Source of the DNA: Xanthobacteraceae bacterium
GTDB taxonomy: Bacteria; Pseudomonadota; Alphaproteobacteria; Rhizobiales; Xanthobacteraceae
NCBI GenBank assembly: GCA_030044035.1
Contig: JASHWN010000607.1
Coordinates: forward strand, 1 to 8,674
Length of the DNA stretch: 8,674 nucleotides
Reading direction: 5' to 3'
Position numbers and translations under genes: made by a program. Positions 1 through 6,854 of the stretch are shown here, piece by piece (position 1 is the stretch's first letter; every line of letters starts with the position of its first letter). A model generated the notes under the pieces. That model ran no database searches, was not told the origin of the DNA, and saw only the letters and a list, made by a program, of their open reading frames with translations.

Positions 1-2
1 GC

Positions 3-722
3 AAGGGCTGGGTGGCGATGTTCGGCATCGAGGTGCTGCTCTACGTGGTCGGCGCGGCCTTCATCGTGCTGATGTTGGCCAAGGATCGCGCGGTTCGCGC
101 CTACAAGGCCGCTGCGGCGACTGATCCGCTGACCGGACTGCTCAACCGGCGCGGTCTGTTCGAAGCCGCCCGCACCATGATGGCCGACAACCTGCCGACC
201 ATGGCGCCGGTCAGCGTGCTGGCGTTCGACCTCGATCATTTCAAGTCGATCAACGACGATTTCGGCCATGCCACTGGCGACGCCATGCTGCAGCTCTTTG
301 CCACGGTGGTGCGCAAGACGATGCGCGGCGGCGACATCATCGGCCGGGTCGGCGGCGAGGAGTTCGTGGCGCTGGTGTCGGGCACGCTGGCCCAGGCTGC
401 GATCGCGGCCGAACGCATGCGCAGCGCGTTTGCGGCGGCCACCACCGCTGCCGAAGGCTGTGACGTTCCGGCGACGGTCAGCATCGGCGTCGCTTGCGGC
501 TCGCCGAACGCGTCGATCGATATGCTGATCGCCCGCGCCGATGCCGCGCTCTATCGCGCCAAGGCCAACGGCCGCAATCGGGTCGAGCTTGCCGATGAGG
601 CGGTCGCGGCACGGGAGCGGCCCGCCTCCGTGGTCGTGCCGCTGCCGACCTTGCGGCCGCGGCTGGCGCGCGTGCTGCCCGACGACCGTCCGGTCGCGAT
701 CCTGCCAAAGCGCGGCGCGTAG
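3..722 (+). CDS. Diguanylate cyclase (GGDEF domain), 3' part; 5' end outside window
   Basis: The frame is open to the left edge, so only the C-terminal part is seen. Numbering from the GTG at base 12, residues 5-23 are hydrophobic and look like a final membrane helix, followed by a short linker and a GGDEF domain at about 37-195. Visible motifs are TDPLTGLLNRR (37-47), FDLDHFKSIND (72-82) with the metal-binding aspartate, and RVGGEEF (112-118), the active-site loop. RGGD (105-108) sits exactly five residues before GGEEF, the position of the RxxD inhibitory I-site. From the family, this enzyme makes cyclic di-GMP from two GTP at the membrane and is feedback-inhibited by its product. There is no EAL domain. 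The last 40 or so residues are rich in Pro, Arg and Val and have no domain I recognise. The sensor part is not visible, so the signal is unknown. It is convergent with glnA. Confidence 0.9.
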   Translation, partial: KGWVAMFGIEVLLYVVGAAFIVLMLAKDRAVRAYKAAAATDPLTGLLNRRGLFEAARTMMADNLPTMAPVSVLAFDLDHFKSINDDFGHATGDAMLQLFATVVRKTMRGGDIIGRVGGEEFVALVSGTLAQAAIAAERMRSAFAAATTAAEGCDVPATVSIGVACGSPNASIDMLIARADAALYRAKANGRNRVELADEAVAARERPASVVVPLPTLRPRLARVLPDDRPVAILPKRGA

Positions 723-727
723 GGTAG

Positions 728-756
728 AAAAAAGCGGGGCGCCAAAGGCGCCCCGC
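728..756 (-). terminator. Rho-independent terminator of glnA
   Basis: A perfect 10-bp stem (734-743 with 747-756) closes an AAA loop. Read on the - strand it is followed directly by six T residues (complement of the A run 728-733), the classic intrinsic terminator for transcription leaving glnA. On the + strand no T run follows, so it should stop the cyclase transcript less well. A second small hairpin, 763-768 with 772-777 (6 bp, 3-nt loop), lies between the glnA stop and this stem. Confidence 0.88.
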
Positions 757-800
757 AAGTTCGCATTGCTTCAATGCAATGCAGGGAGGATACGCGGACG

Positions 801-2210
801 CTACGCCGAATAGTACATTTCGAATTCGACCGGATGCGGCGTGTGCTCGAAGCGGATGATCTCCTGCATCTTCAGCTCCATGTAGCTGTCGATGAAGTCG
901 TCGTCGAACACGCCGCCGGCCTTTAGGAAGTCGCGGTCCTTGTCGAGGTTGGAAAGCGCCTCGCGCAGGCTGCCGCAGACGGTCGGGATCTTTTTCAGCT
1001 CGCGCGGCGGCAGATCGTAGAGGTCCTTGTCCATCGGCTCGCCGGGATTGAGCTTGTTCCTGATGCCGTCGAGGCCGGCCAGCAGCATAGCGGCAAAGCC
1101 GAGATACGGATTGCACAGCGGGTCGGGGTAGCGCACCTCGACGCGCTTGGCCTTTGGCGACGAGCCGAGCGGGATGCGGCAGCTGGCCGAGCGGTTGCGC
1201 ACTGAATAAGCGAGCAGCACCGGCGCCTCGAAGCCGGGGACCAGCCGCTTATAGGAATTCGTCGTCGGATTGGTGAAGGCGTTGATGGCGCGGGCATGCT
1301 TGAGGATGCCGGCGATGTATTGCAGGCAGGTGTCCGACAGGTCGGCATATTTGTTGCCGGCAAACAGCGGCTTGTCAGCTTTCCAGATCGACTGGTGGCA
1401 GTGCATGCCCGAGCCGTTGTCGCCGTAGATCGGCTTCGGCATGAAGGTCGCAGTCTTGCCGTAGACCTGCGCGACCTGCTGGATGCAGTACTTGTAGATC
1501 TGCATCTGGTCGGCCATGCGCACCATCGGCGCGAATTTCATGCCGAGCTCGTGCTGCGCCGAGCCGACCTCGTGGTGGTGCTTCTCGACCTTGACGCCCA
1601 TGCGCGCCATGGCGGCGAGCATTTCCGAGCGCATATCCTGCGCGGTGTCGAGCGGCGGCACCGGGAAGTAGCCCTTCTTGAAGCCGATATGGTGGCCGAG
1701 ATTGCCGCCTTCGTATTCGGTGTCGGAGTTGGTCGGAAACTCCACCGAGTCGACCTGATAGCCGACCTTATAGGGCGTCACGGAGTATTTGACGTCGTCG
1801 AAGATGAAGAATTCGGCCTCCGGTCCGAAGAACACCGTGTCGCCGACGCCCATCGCTTTGACGAGGCCCGCGGCCTTCTTGCAGATCGAGCGCGGGTCGC
1901 GCGTGTACGGTTCGCCGGTCAGCGGCTCGAGCGTGTCGCAGATCAGCACCAGCGTGGTTTCGGCGAAGAACGGATCGATGCAGGCGCTCTCCGGATCGGG
2001 CATCAGCTGCATGTCGGATTCATGGATCGCCTTCCAGCCGGCGATCGAGGAGCCGTCAAACATGATGCCTTCGGCGAAGGTTTCTTCTTCGAAGGTGCTG
2101 ACGTCGGTCGTCACGTGCTGCCATTTGCCGCGCGGATCGGTGAAACGGAAATCGATGTATTTGACGTCGCTGTCTTTGATCATCTTCATCACGGTCTTCG
2201 GCGTAGTCAT
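801..2210 (-). CDS. glnA: Glutamine synthetase type I (GSI-beta, adenylylation-regulated)
   Basis: It makes glutamine from glutamate, ammonia and ATP in the cytoplasm, as a dodecamer in this family. With ATG at 2208-2210 the protein is 469 residues, the usual GSI length. The frame stays open 17 codons upstream, but those codons come from a repetitive leader, and AAAGG at 2225-2221 gives a ribosome site 10 nt before this ATG. Motifs: FDGSSIAGW (51-59), [11 protein letters not shown] (128-138, metal-binding glutamates), [11 protein letters not shown] (211-221), [10 protein letters not shown] (263-272, active-site loop with metal-binding His), [17 protein letters not shown] (314-330), [10 protein letters not shown] (338-347). 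[10 protein letters not shown] (393-402) holds Tyr398, equal to the classic Tyr397 adenylylation site once Met is removed. It lies 107 nt behind glnB on the same strand and is probably co-transcribed. No convincing separate promoter was seen in that gap. Confidence 0.98.
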   Translation of the reverse strand: MTTPKTVMKMIKDSDVKYIDFRFTDPRGKWQHVTTDVSTFEEETFAEGIMFDGSSIAGWKAIHESDMQLMPDPESACIDPFFAETTLVLICDTLEPLTGEPYTRDPRSICKKAAGLVKAMGVGDTVFFGPEAEFFIFDDVKYSVTPYKVGYQVDSVEFPTNSDTEYEGGNLGHHIGFKKGYFPVPPLDTAQDMRSEMLAAMARMGVKVEKHHHEVGSAQHELGMKFAPMVRMADQMQIYKYCIQQVAQVYGKTATFMPKPIYGDNGSGMHCHQSIWKADKPLFAGNKYADLSDTCLQYIAGILKHARAINAFTNPTTNSYKRLVPGFEAPVLLAYSVRNRSASCRIPLGSSPKAKRVEVRYPDPLCNPYLGFAAMLLAGLDGIRNKLNPGEPMDKDLYDLPPRELKKIPTVCGSLREALSNLDKDRDFLKAGGVFDDDFIDSYMELKMQEIIRFEHTPHPVEFEMYYSA

Positions 2211-2227
2211 GGCAGGCGTACCTTTCG

Positions 2228-2253
2228 TGGTGCTGGTGGTCTGGTGCTGGTGG
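2228..2253 (-). repeat. 12-bp direct repeat in the glnA leader
   Basis: TGGTGCTGGTGG (+ strand) occurs exactly at 2228-2239 and 2242-2253, a 14-nt period, only about 18 to 43 nt upstream of the glnA start codon. In the glnA mRNA it reads CCACCAGCACCA twice, just before the AAAGG ribosome site. It explains the His/Gln/Thr-rich apparent N-terminal extension of the glnA frame. Function unknown. Confidence 0.75.
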
Positions 2254-2317
2254 AAAGCCAAATGCGTTTTTGGCCCGTTCGGCTGGCGCAGCCCCGGCGA
2301 GCGGTCAGATCGGCGGT

Positions 2318-2713
<396 letters not shown>

Positions 2714-2716
2714 TTA

Positions 2717-2731
2717 GCAGGTCCCGTGCCA
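2717..2731 (-). promoter_or_regulatory. Sigma-54 (-24/-12) promoter candidate of glnB-glnA
   Basis: Read on the - strand, 2731 down to 2717 is TGGCAC-GGGAC-CTGC, against the sigma-54 consensus TGGCAC-N5-TTGC. The invariant GG and GC pairs are present with correct spacing, and there is one mismatch (C for T) in the -12 element. The predicted start is near 2705, giving a leader of about 49 nt. This fits the known NtrC/RpoN control of glnB-glnA in related alphaproteobacteria such as Bradyrhizobium. Confidence 0.78.
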
Positions 2732-2785
2732 GGGCCGCGGCTGCGGAAATAATCAAGTCACATCAGCGTTTTAGAGGACGCCCAC

Positions 2786-2801
2786 CACCGCTTTTGCGGT
2801 G
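2786..2801. repeat. Inverted repeat CACCGC-TTTT-GCGGTG, possible activator site
   Basis: A perfect 6-bp inverted repeat around TTTT, centred about 89 bp upstream of the predicted sigma-54 start. The flanking C gives one arm GCGGTGC, which resembles an NtrC half-site (GGTGC), but the arm spacing is longer than in GCACC-N5-GGTGC. Neither strand has a following T run, so it is not a convincing terminator. Confidence 0.45.
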
Positions 2802-2825
2802 CTTTGAAAAGGCCTTCGCCGCCGA

Positions 2826-2844
2826 AATAGGCATAGTGCCTATT
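2826..2844. promoter_or_regulatory. 19-bp palindrome, candidate operator between glnB and nnr
   Basis: AATAGGCATAGTGCCTATT is a perfect 8-bp inverted repeat with a 3-bp spacer. It is centred about 130 bp upstream of the predicted glnB start and 91 bp upstream of the nnr ATG. It looks like a dimeric regulator site, but I cannot assign the regulator. It overlaps a TATTAT (2841-2846) on the + strand and lies within the weak - strand promoter candidate 2826-2854. Confidence 0.5.
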
Positions 2845-2854
2845 ATCTCGTCAA
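2826..2854 (-). promoter_or_regulatory. Weak sigma-70-like promoter candidate for glnB
   Basis: On the - strand TTGACG (2854-2849) is followed after 17 bp by CCTATT (2831-2826). The -35 hexamer is good (5 of 6) and the -10 is poor (3 of 6). A second, nitrogen-independent promoter before glnB would match the tandem arrangement known in Bradyrhizobium. The evidence here is thin. Confidence 0.25.
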
Positions 2855-2872
2855 TAGCGCATGAGACTGAAG

Positions 2873-2894
2873 GATAGGCGCTTGCCGATAGGCG
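2873..2894 (+). repeat. Direct repeat GATAGGCG upstream of nnr
   Basis: GATAGGCG occurs at 2873-2880 and 2887-2894 (14-bp period). The core ATAGGC also forms both arms of the palindrome at 2826-2844, so four copies lie within about 70 bp. The last copy ends about 31 bp before the nnr ATG. Confidence 0.55.
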
Positions 2895-2925
2895 GTGTCT
2901 GCCGCTTTCGTTATCTTCTGTGAGC

Positions 2926-4413
2926 ATGCTCGAGCTTCTCAGCAACGCCGAAATGGCCGAGGCCGATCGCCTGACGATCGCCGCCGGAACGCCCGGCATC
3001 GACCTGATGGAGCATGCCGGGACCGCCGTGGGGGCAGCGGTCGCCGAGCGCCACACCAGCGGCGCCAGCATCGCCGTGGTCGCCGGACCAGGCAACAACG
3101 GCGGCGATGGATTTGTCGCCGCCCGGCTGCTCGCAGAGCGCGGCTACACCGTGAAAATTTTGCTGTGCGGCGAAGCAAGCCGCCTCAAGGGCGATGCGGC
3201 GCTTGCCGCGAAACGCTGGACCGGTGCGGTGCTCGCTGCCGACGTGGAGGAGTTGGCCAACACCAACGTCGTGATCGATGCGCTGTTCGGCGCCGGCCTC
3301 GATCGTCCGGTCGAGGGTTTGCCGCGCCGGCTGATCGAGGCAATCAATGGCCGAGGCATGCCCGTCATCGCGGTCGATCTGCCGAGCGGCATCAACGGCA
3401 CCACCGGCGCGGTCATGGGAGCCGCGGTGAAGGCGACCCACACCGTCACCTTCTTTCGCAAAAAGCCCGGACACGTGCTTCTACCCGGCCGGCTTCATTG
3501 TGGGACGGTGTCAATCGCCGATATCGGCAACCCAACCGCGGTCCTGCAGCGCATCGGGCCGAAGACCTGGGAGAACGTCCCGGCGCTCTGGCGCGCGCAA
3601 TTCCCGGTGCCGCGGCATACCGGGCATAAGTACGATCGCGGCCATGCCGTGGTGGCTTCCGGACCGTCGTGGTCGACCGGGGCGGCGCGGCTCGCCGCGC
3701 GCGGCGCGCTGCGTGCCGGTGCCGGCCTCGTCACCATCGCCAGTCCGCGCGAGGCGCTCGCCATCAATGCGGCGGCTAACCTGGCGGTGATGGTGCGGCC
3801 CGTCGATGGCGCCGGCGAACTGACCAAGTTTCTTGGCGACCGCCGCTTGAACGCCGTGGCGCTTGGACCGGGTCTTGGCGTCGGCGAGGCGACCTGTGAG
3901 CTGGTCTTGGCGGCACTGTCAGGCGACCGCGCCGTGGTGCTGGACGCCGACGCCATCACCAGCTTTGCAGCCAATCCGCAGCGGCTCGCCACGGCGCTTT
4001 TGGCGCGCGCCAACAAGGCAACATTGCTGACGCCGCACGAGGGTGAATTTTCCCGCTTTTTCAATGCGCTGGACGCCCGAACCAAAGCCGGATCGAAACT
4101 CGAAAGAGCTCGCCTCGCCGCTACCCTCTGCGGCGCGGTTGTTCTCCTCAAGGGCGGCGACACCGTCGTGGCGGCTCCGGACGGCCGCGCCACTATCGCC
4201 GCCAATGCGCCGGCCTTCCTGGCGACGGCGGGCGCCGGCGATGTGCTGACCGGGATCGCGGCCGGATTATTGGCCCAGGGCATGCCGGCGTTTGAAGCGG
4301 CCAGCGCGGCTGTATGGCTGCACGGCGAAGCCGCTGCTGCCTTCGGTCGCGGCCTGATCTCCGAGGACCTGCCTGAGGCTTTGCCGCGCGTCTATCGCGG
4401 CCTGCTGGGGTAA
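2926..4413 (+). CDS. nnr: Bifunctional NAD(P)H-hydrate epimerase / ADP-dependent NAD(P)H-hydrate dehydratase
   Basis: It repairs hydrated NADH and NADPH: the N-terminal YjeF_N domain epimerises R- and S-NAD(P)HX, and the C-terminal ribokinase-like domain dehydrates S-NAD(P)HX using ADP. From ATG 2926 it is 495 residues, normal for the fused enzyme. N-domain marks (about 1-210): GPGNNGGDG (54-62), DALFGAGLDRP (118-128), DLPSGINGTTG (151-161). C-domain marks (about 225-495): HKYDRGHAVV (234-243), ALGPGLG (312-318), LDADAIT (339-345), LLTPHEGEF (367-375), KGGDT (409-413), ATAGAGDVLTG (433-443) with the likely catalytic Asp439. The start is uncertain: GTG at 2920 is in frame two codons earlier, and neither has a clear Shine-Dalgarno. 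The gene is divergent from glnB and precedes tRNA-Leu. The link to nitrogen control is one of position only. Confidence 0.95.
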   Translation: MLELLSNAEMAEADRLTIAAGTPGIDLMEHAGTAVGAAVAERHTSGASIAVVAGPGNNGGDGFVAARLLAERGYTVKILLCGEASRLKGDAALAAKRWTGAVLAADVEELANTNVVIDALFGAGLDRPVEGLPRRLIEAINGRGMPVIAVDLPSGINGTTGAVMGAAVKATHTVTFFRKKPGHVLLPGRLHCGTVSIADIGNPTAVLQRIGPKTWENVPALWRAQFPVPRHTGHKYDRGHAVVASGPSWSTGAARLAARGALRAGAGLVTIASPREALAINAAANLAVMVRPVDGAGELTKFLGDRRLNAVALGPGLGVGEATCELVLAALSGDRAVVLDADAITSFAANPQRLATALLARANKATLLTPHEGEFSRFFNALDARTKAGSKLERARLAATLCGAVVLLKGGDTVVAAPDGRATIAANAPAFLATAGAGDVLTGIAAGLLAQGMPAFEAASAAVWLHGEAAAAFGRGLISEDLPEALPRVYRGLLG

Positions 4414-4439
4414 CGCCGCGCCCCTTGAGCGACCCCGGT

Positions 4440-4476
4440 TCCGCGCGTTGCGGACGGCGGTTTCGCGCCTATTTTT
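4440..4476 (+). terminator. Possible terminator after nnr
   Basis: A small stem TCCGC/GCGGA (4440-4444 with 4450-4454), or alternatively GCGCG/CGCGC (4443-4447 with 4464-4468), precedes a five-T run at 4472-4476. The stems are short and compete with each other, so this is a weak call. It would end nnr before the tRNA promoter. Confidence 0.3.
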
Positions 4477-4501
4477 ATGGTGTCCCGTTCATTGCGCATG
4501 A

Positions 4502-4507
4502 TATAAG
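4502..4507 (+). promoter_or_regulatory. -10 element of the tRNA-Leu promoter
   Basis: TATAAG at 4502-4507 matches the -10 hexamer at 5 of 6 positions and lies 27 nt before the tRNA 5' end. It is followed by a G+C-rich stretch (GCCGCGCCG) like the discriminator of stable-RNA promoters. No good -35 is seen at 16-18 bp, so only the -10 is marked. Confidence 0.5.
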
Positions 4508-4534
4508 CCGCGCCGCCGGGCCGCCGTGCGTATT

Positions 4535-4619
4535 GCGGGCGTGGCGGAATTGGTAGACGCGCGGGATTTAGGTTCCCGTGACGCAAGTCGTGGGGGTTCG
4601 AGCCCCTCCGCCCGCACCA
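4535..4619 (+). tRNA. tRNA-Leu, anticodon UAG, CCA encoded
   Basis: An 85-nt class II tRNA. The acceptor stem GCGGGCG (4535-4541) pairs with CGCCCGC (4609-4615), the discriminator is A4616 and CCA is encoded at 4617-4619. The anticodon stem is CGGGA/TCCCG (4562-4566, 4574-4578) with loop TTTAGGT, anticodon TAG at 4569-4571, reading CUN leucine codons, mainly CUA. The long variable arm has GAC/GTC pairing (around 4580-4589), and the T arm has loop TTCGAGC (4597-4603). It closely resembles E. coli tRNA-Leu(UAG). It lies 66 nt before tig, in the order seen in many Hyphomicrobiales. Confidence 0.97.
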
Positions 4620-4631
4620 CCGGGCGGTTTT
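4608..4631 (+). terminator. Terminator-like hairpin overlapping the tRNA-Leu 3' end
   Basis: CCGCCCG (4608-4614) pairs perfectly with CGGGCGG (4621-4627), leaving a 6-nt loop that holds the discriminator and CCA, and TTTT follows (4628-4631). The 5' arm is almost the whole 3' strand of the tRNA acceptor stem, so this hairpin and the mature acceptor stem cannot form together. It could end the tRNA transcript or partly attenuate read-through into tig. Confidence 0.55.
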
Positions 4632-4685
4632 GTGGCAAAGTAAGAGCGCAAAGCGCGTGGTCCCGCGCGATAAAGAGTAGCTGCA

Positions 4686-6026
4686 ATGCAGGTCACTGAA
4701 ACTGCCGCCGCGGGGCTCAAGCGCGAATACCGCGTCGTCGTTCCGGCAACCGATCTCGAGGCGAAGGTCAACGAGCGGCTCGATGACCTCAAAGGCCGGG
4801 TGCAGATGCGCGGGTTCCGGCCCGGCAAGGTGCCGGTCAATCACCTCAAGCGCATTTACGGCAAGTCGGCGATGGCCGAGGTCATCGAGGCTGCGGTCCG
4901 CGAAGCCAATCAGAAAATCATCGACGATCACGGCCTCAAGCTCGCCACCGAGCCCAAAGTGGTGCTGCCGACGGAGGCGGGCGCGGTCGAGAACGTCATC
5001 TCCGGCAAGGCCGACCTCGCCTACACGGTCGAGCTCGAGATCGTGCCGCCGATCGCGCTCACCGATTTCAAGGACATCAAGCTGGAGCGCTTGACCGCCG
5101 AAGTCGCTGACGCCGAGGTCGATCGGGCGCTTGCGGCCATTGCCGAGCAAAACAAGCCGTACACTCCCAAGGTTGAGGCCGCGCAAAACGGCGACCGCCT
5201 CACTATCTCGTTCCAGGGCACGATGGACGGCCTGCCGTTCGAGGGCGGCTCCGGCGATGACGTGCCGCTGCTGCTCGGCTCCGGCCGCTTTATACCGGGC
5301 TTTGAAGACAACCTGATCGGGCTTACGGCCGGCGCGAGCCGCACCTTCGATGTGAAGTTCCCGGACGATTATCCGGCCGCAGCGCTGGCCGGTAAGACCG
5401 CCAGCTTTGCCGTAACGGTGAAGACCGTCGAGGCGCCCGGCGAGGTGACGCTGAACGACGATTTCGCCAAAACGCTCGGCTTGGATTCGCTCGCCAAGCT
5501 GCGCGACGCGTTGCGCGAGCGCTTGGCGCGCGACCATGCCGCAGCGTCGCGGCAAAAGCTCAAGCGCGCGCTCCTTGACCAGCTCGACGAGCGCCACAAA
5601 TTCGAGCCGCCGCCCACCCTCGTCGAGCAGGAATTCAACCAGGTCTGGTCGGCGATCGAAAGTGACCTCAAGCAGCAGAATCGCACTTTCGCCGACGAGG
5701 GCACCACCGAGGAGAAGGCGCGGGACGAGTATCGCGCCATCGCCGAGCGGCGGGTGCGGCTCGGCCTGGTCATTGCGGAGATCGGCGACAAGAACAATAT
5801 CACGGTGAGCGAGGACCAGTTGCGTGCGGCGATCATGGAGCAGGTTCGCCAGATGCCGGGCCGCGAGCAAGAGGTGTGGGACTATTACCGCAACAATCCG
5901 AATGCGCTTGCCGCCTTGCGGGCACCGCTGTTCGAGGACAAGGTCGTCGACTTCGTGCTCGAACTGGCCGACGTGACCGACAAGCAGGTGTCCCGCGAGG
6001 AGCTGTTCAAGGAAGAGGCCGAATGA
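4686..6026 (+). CDS. tig: Trigger factor, ribosome-associated chaperone and prolyl isomerase
   Basis: 446 residues, near the usual 430-450. In the family, trigger factor docks at ribosomal protein L23 by the exit tunnel, shields nascent chains and can isomerise peptidyl-prolyl bonds. The order is standard: N-terminal ribosome-binding domain (about 1-120) with the signature loop GFRPGKVP (43-50), FKBP-type PPIase domain (about 160-250; ISFQGTMDG at 174-182, FIPGFEDNLIGL at 202-213), and a helical, charged C-terminal substrate cradle (about 255-446) ending FKEEAE. ATG 4686 places the N-domain correctly, with a weak AAGAG-type ribosome site about ten nt upstream. It follows tRNA-Leu by 66 nt with no clear promoter of its own, so read-through from the tRNA is possible. 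clpP and clpX follow on the same strand. Confidence 0.97.
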   Translation: MQVTETAAAGLKREYRVVVPATDLEAKVNERLDDLKGRVQMRGFRPGKVPVNHLKRIYGKSAMAEVIEAAVREANQKIIDDHGLKLATEPKVVLPTEAGAVENVISGKADLAYTVELEIVPPIALTDFKDIKLERLTAEVADAEVDRALAAIAEQNKPYTPKVEAAQNGDRLTISFQGTMDGLPFEGGSGDDVPLLLGSGRFIPGFEDNLIGLTAGASRTFDVKFPDDYPAAALAGKTASFAVTVKTVEAPGEVTLNDDFAKTLGLDSLAKLRDALRERLARDHAAASRQKLKRALLDQLDERHKFEPPPTLVEQEFNQVWSAIESDLKQQNRTFADEGTTEEKARDEYRAIAERRVRLGLVIAEIGDKNNITVSEDQLRAAIMEQVRQMPGREQEVWDYYRNNPNALAALRAPLFEDKVVDFVLELADVTDKQVSREELFKEEAE

Positions 6027-6034
6027 GCAAGCCG

Positions 6035-6059
6035 CCGCACGCCTTGCTGTGCGGATTTT
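6035..6059 (+). terminator. Possible terminator after tig
   Basis: CCGCAC (6035-6040) pairs with GTGCGG (6049-6054) around an 8-nt loop, followed by ATTTTG. The stem is short and the T run is only four, so it is a modest candidate starting just after the tig stop. Its loop holds the CTTG of the RpoH-like promoter candidate. Confidence 0.4.
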
Positions 6060-6071
6060 GCGCGCCTATCT
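6043..6071 (+). promoter_or_regulatory. RpoH (heat-shock) type promoter candidate for clpP
   Basis: CTTG at 6043-6046 is followed after 18 bp by CCTATCT at 6065-6071, which fits the alphaproteobacterial RpoH pattern CTTG-N17/18-CYTATNT. The predicted start near 6078 would give a clpP leader of about 120 nt. Heat-shock control of clpP is known in alphaproteobacteria such as Caulobacter. Assignment here is by motif only. Confidence 0.5.
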
Positions 6072-6132
6072 GCAATAACGACGAATTCATCCCGGATGCC
6101 CGCCGGCTTCGACAAGCGGTGGCCGACTCAGT

Positions 6133-6156
6133 CACACTGGCTTGCACACTGGCTTG
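6133..6156 (+). repeat. Perfect 12-bp tandem duplication before clpP
   Basis: CACACTGGCTTG at 6133-6144 is repeated without gap at 6145-6156, in the untranslated space 42-65 nt before the clpP start. It looks like a replication-slippage duplication. No motif in it is recognised. Confidence 0.8.
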
Positions 6157-6188
6157 AGCCGAGCTTGGCAGGCACACCGGAGCCCCAC

Positions 6189-6196
6189 AGGTGATC
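6189..6196 (+). promoter_or_regulatory. clpP ribosome binding site
   Basis: AGGTGATC is an eight-base match to the extended anti-Shine-Dalgarno (complement of GATCACCT at the 16S rRNA 3' end), using its GGTGATC half rather than the usual GGAGG. Aligned on the full consensus, the spacing to the ATG at 6198 is normal. It supports this start. Confidence 0.6.
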
Positions 6197-6197
6197 T

Positions 6198-6854
<657 letters not shown>

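Noticed and set aside
2211..2261. Longer glnA N-terminus (17 extra codons)
   Set aside because: The extra residues come from the leader repeat, there is no family match, and the downstream ATG gives exactly 469 residues with a ribosome site.
2281..2293. GGCTG-GCG-CAGCC hairpin in the glnB-glnA gap as a terminator
   Set aside because: Only a 5-bp stem; on the - strand it is followed by A-rich, not T-rich, sequence, and co-transcription of glnB-glnA is expected.
4535..4631. tRNA-Leu as an integration (attB) site with a remnant element
   Set aside because: No integrase, no repeated tRNA 3' end and no foreign genes nearby; the complementary arm after CCA is inverted, not a direct repeat of the tRNA end.
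4489..4686. 65-codon - strand ORF with an EGLEPP-type peptide
   Set aside because: This peptide type is a known artefact of translating the complement of tRNA-Leu genes; the segment coincides with tRNA-Leu here.
4392..5870. 492-codon - strand ORF opposite tig and the tRNA
   Set aside because: It is antisense to trigger factor and crosses tRNA-Leu. Its low-complexity product has no recognisable fold.
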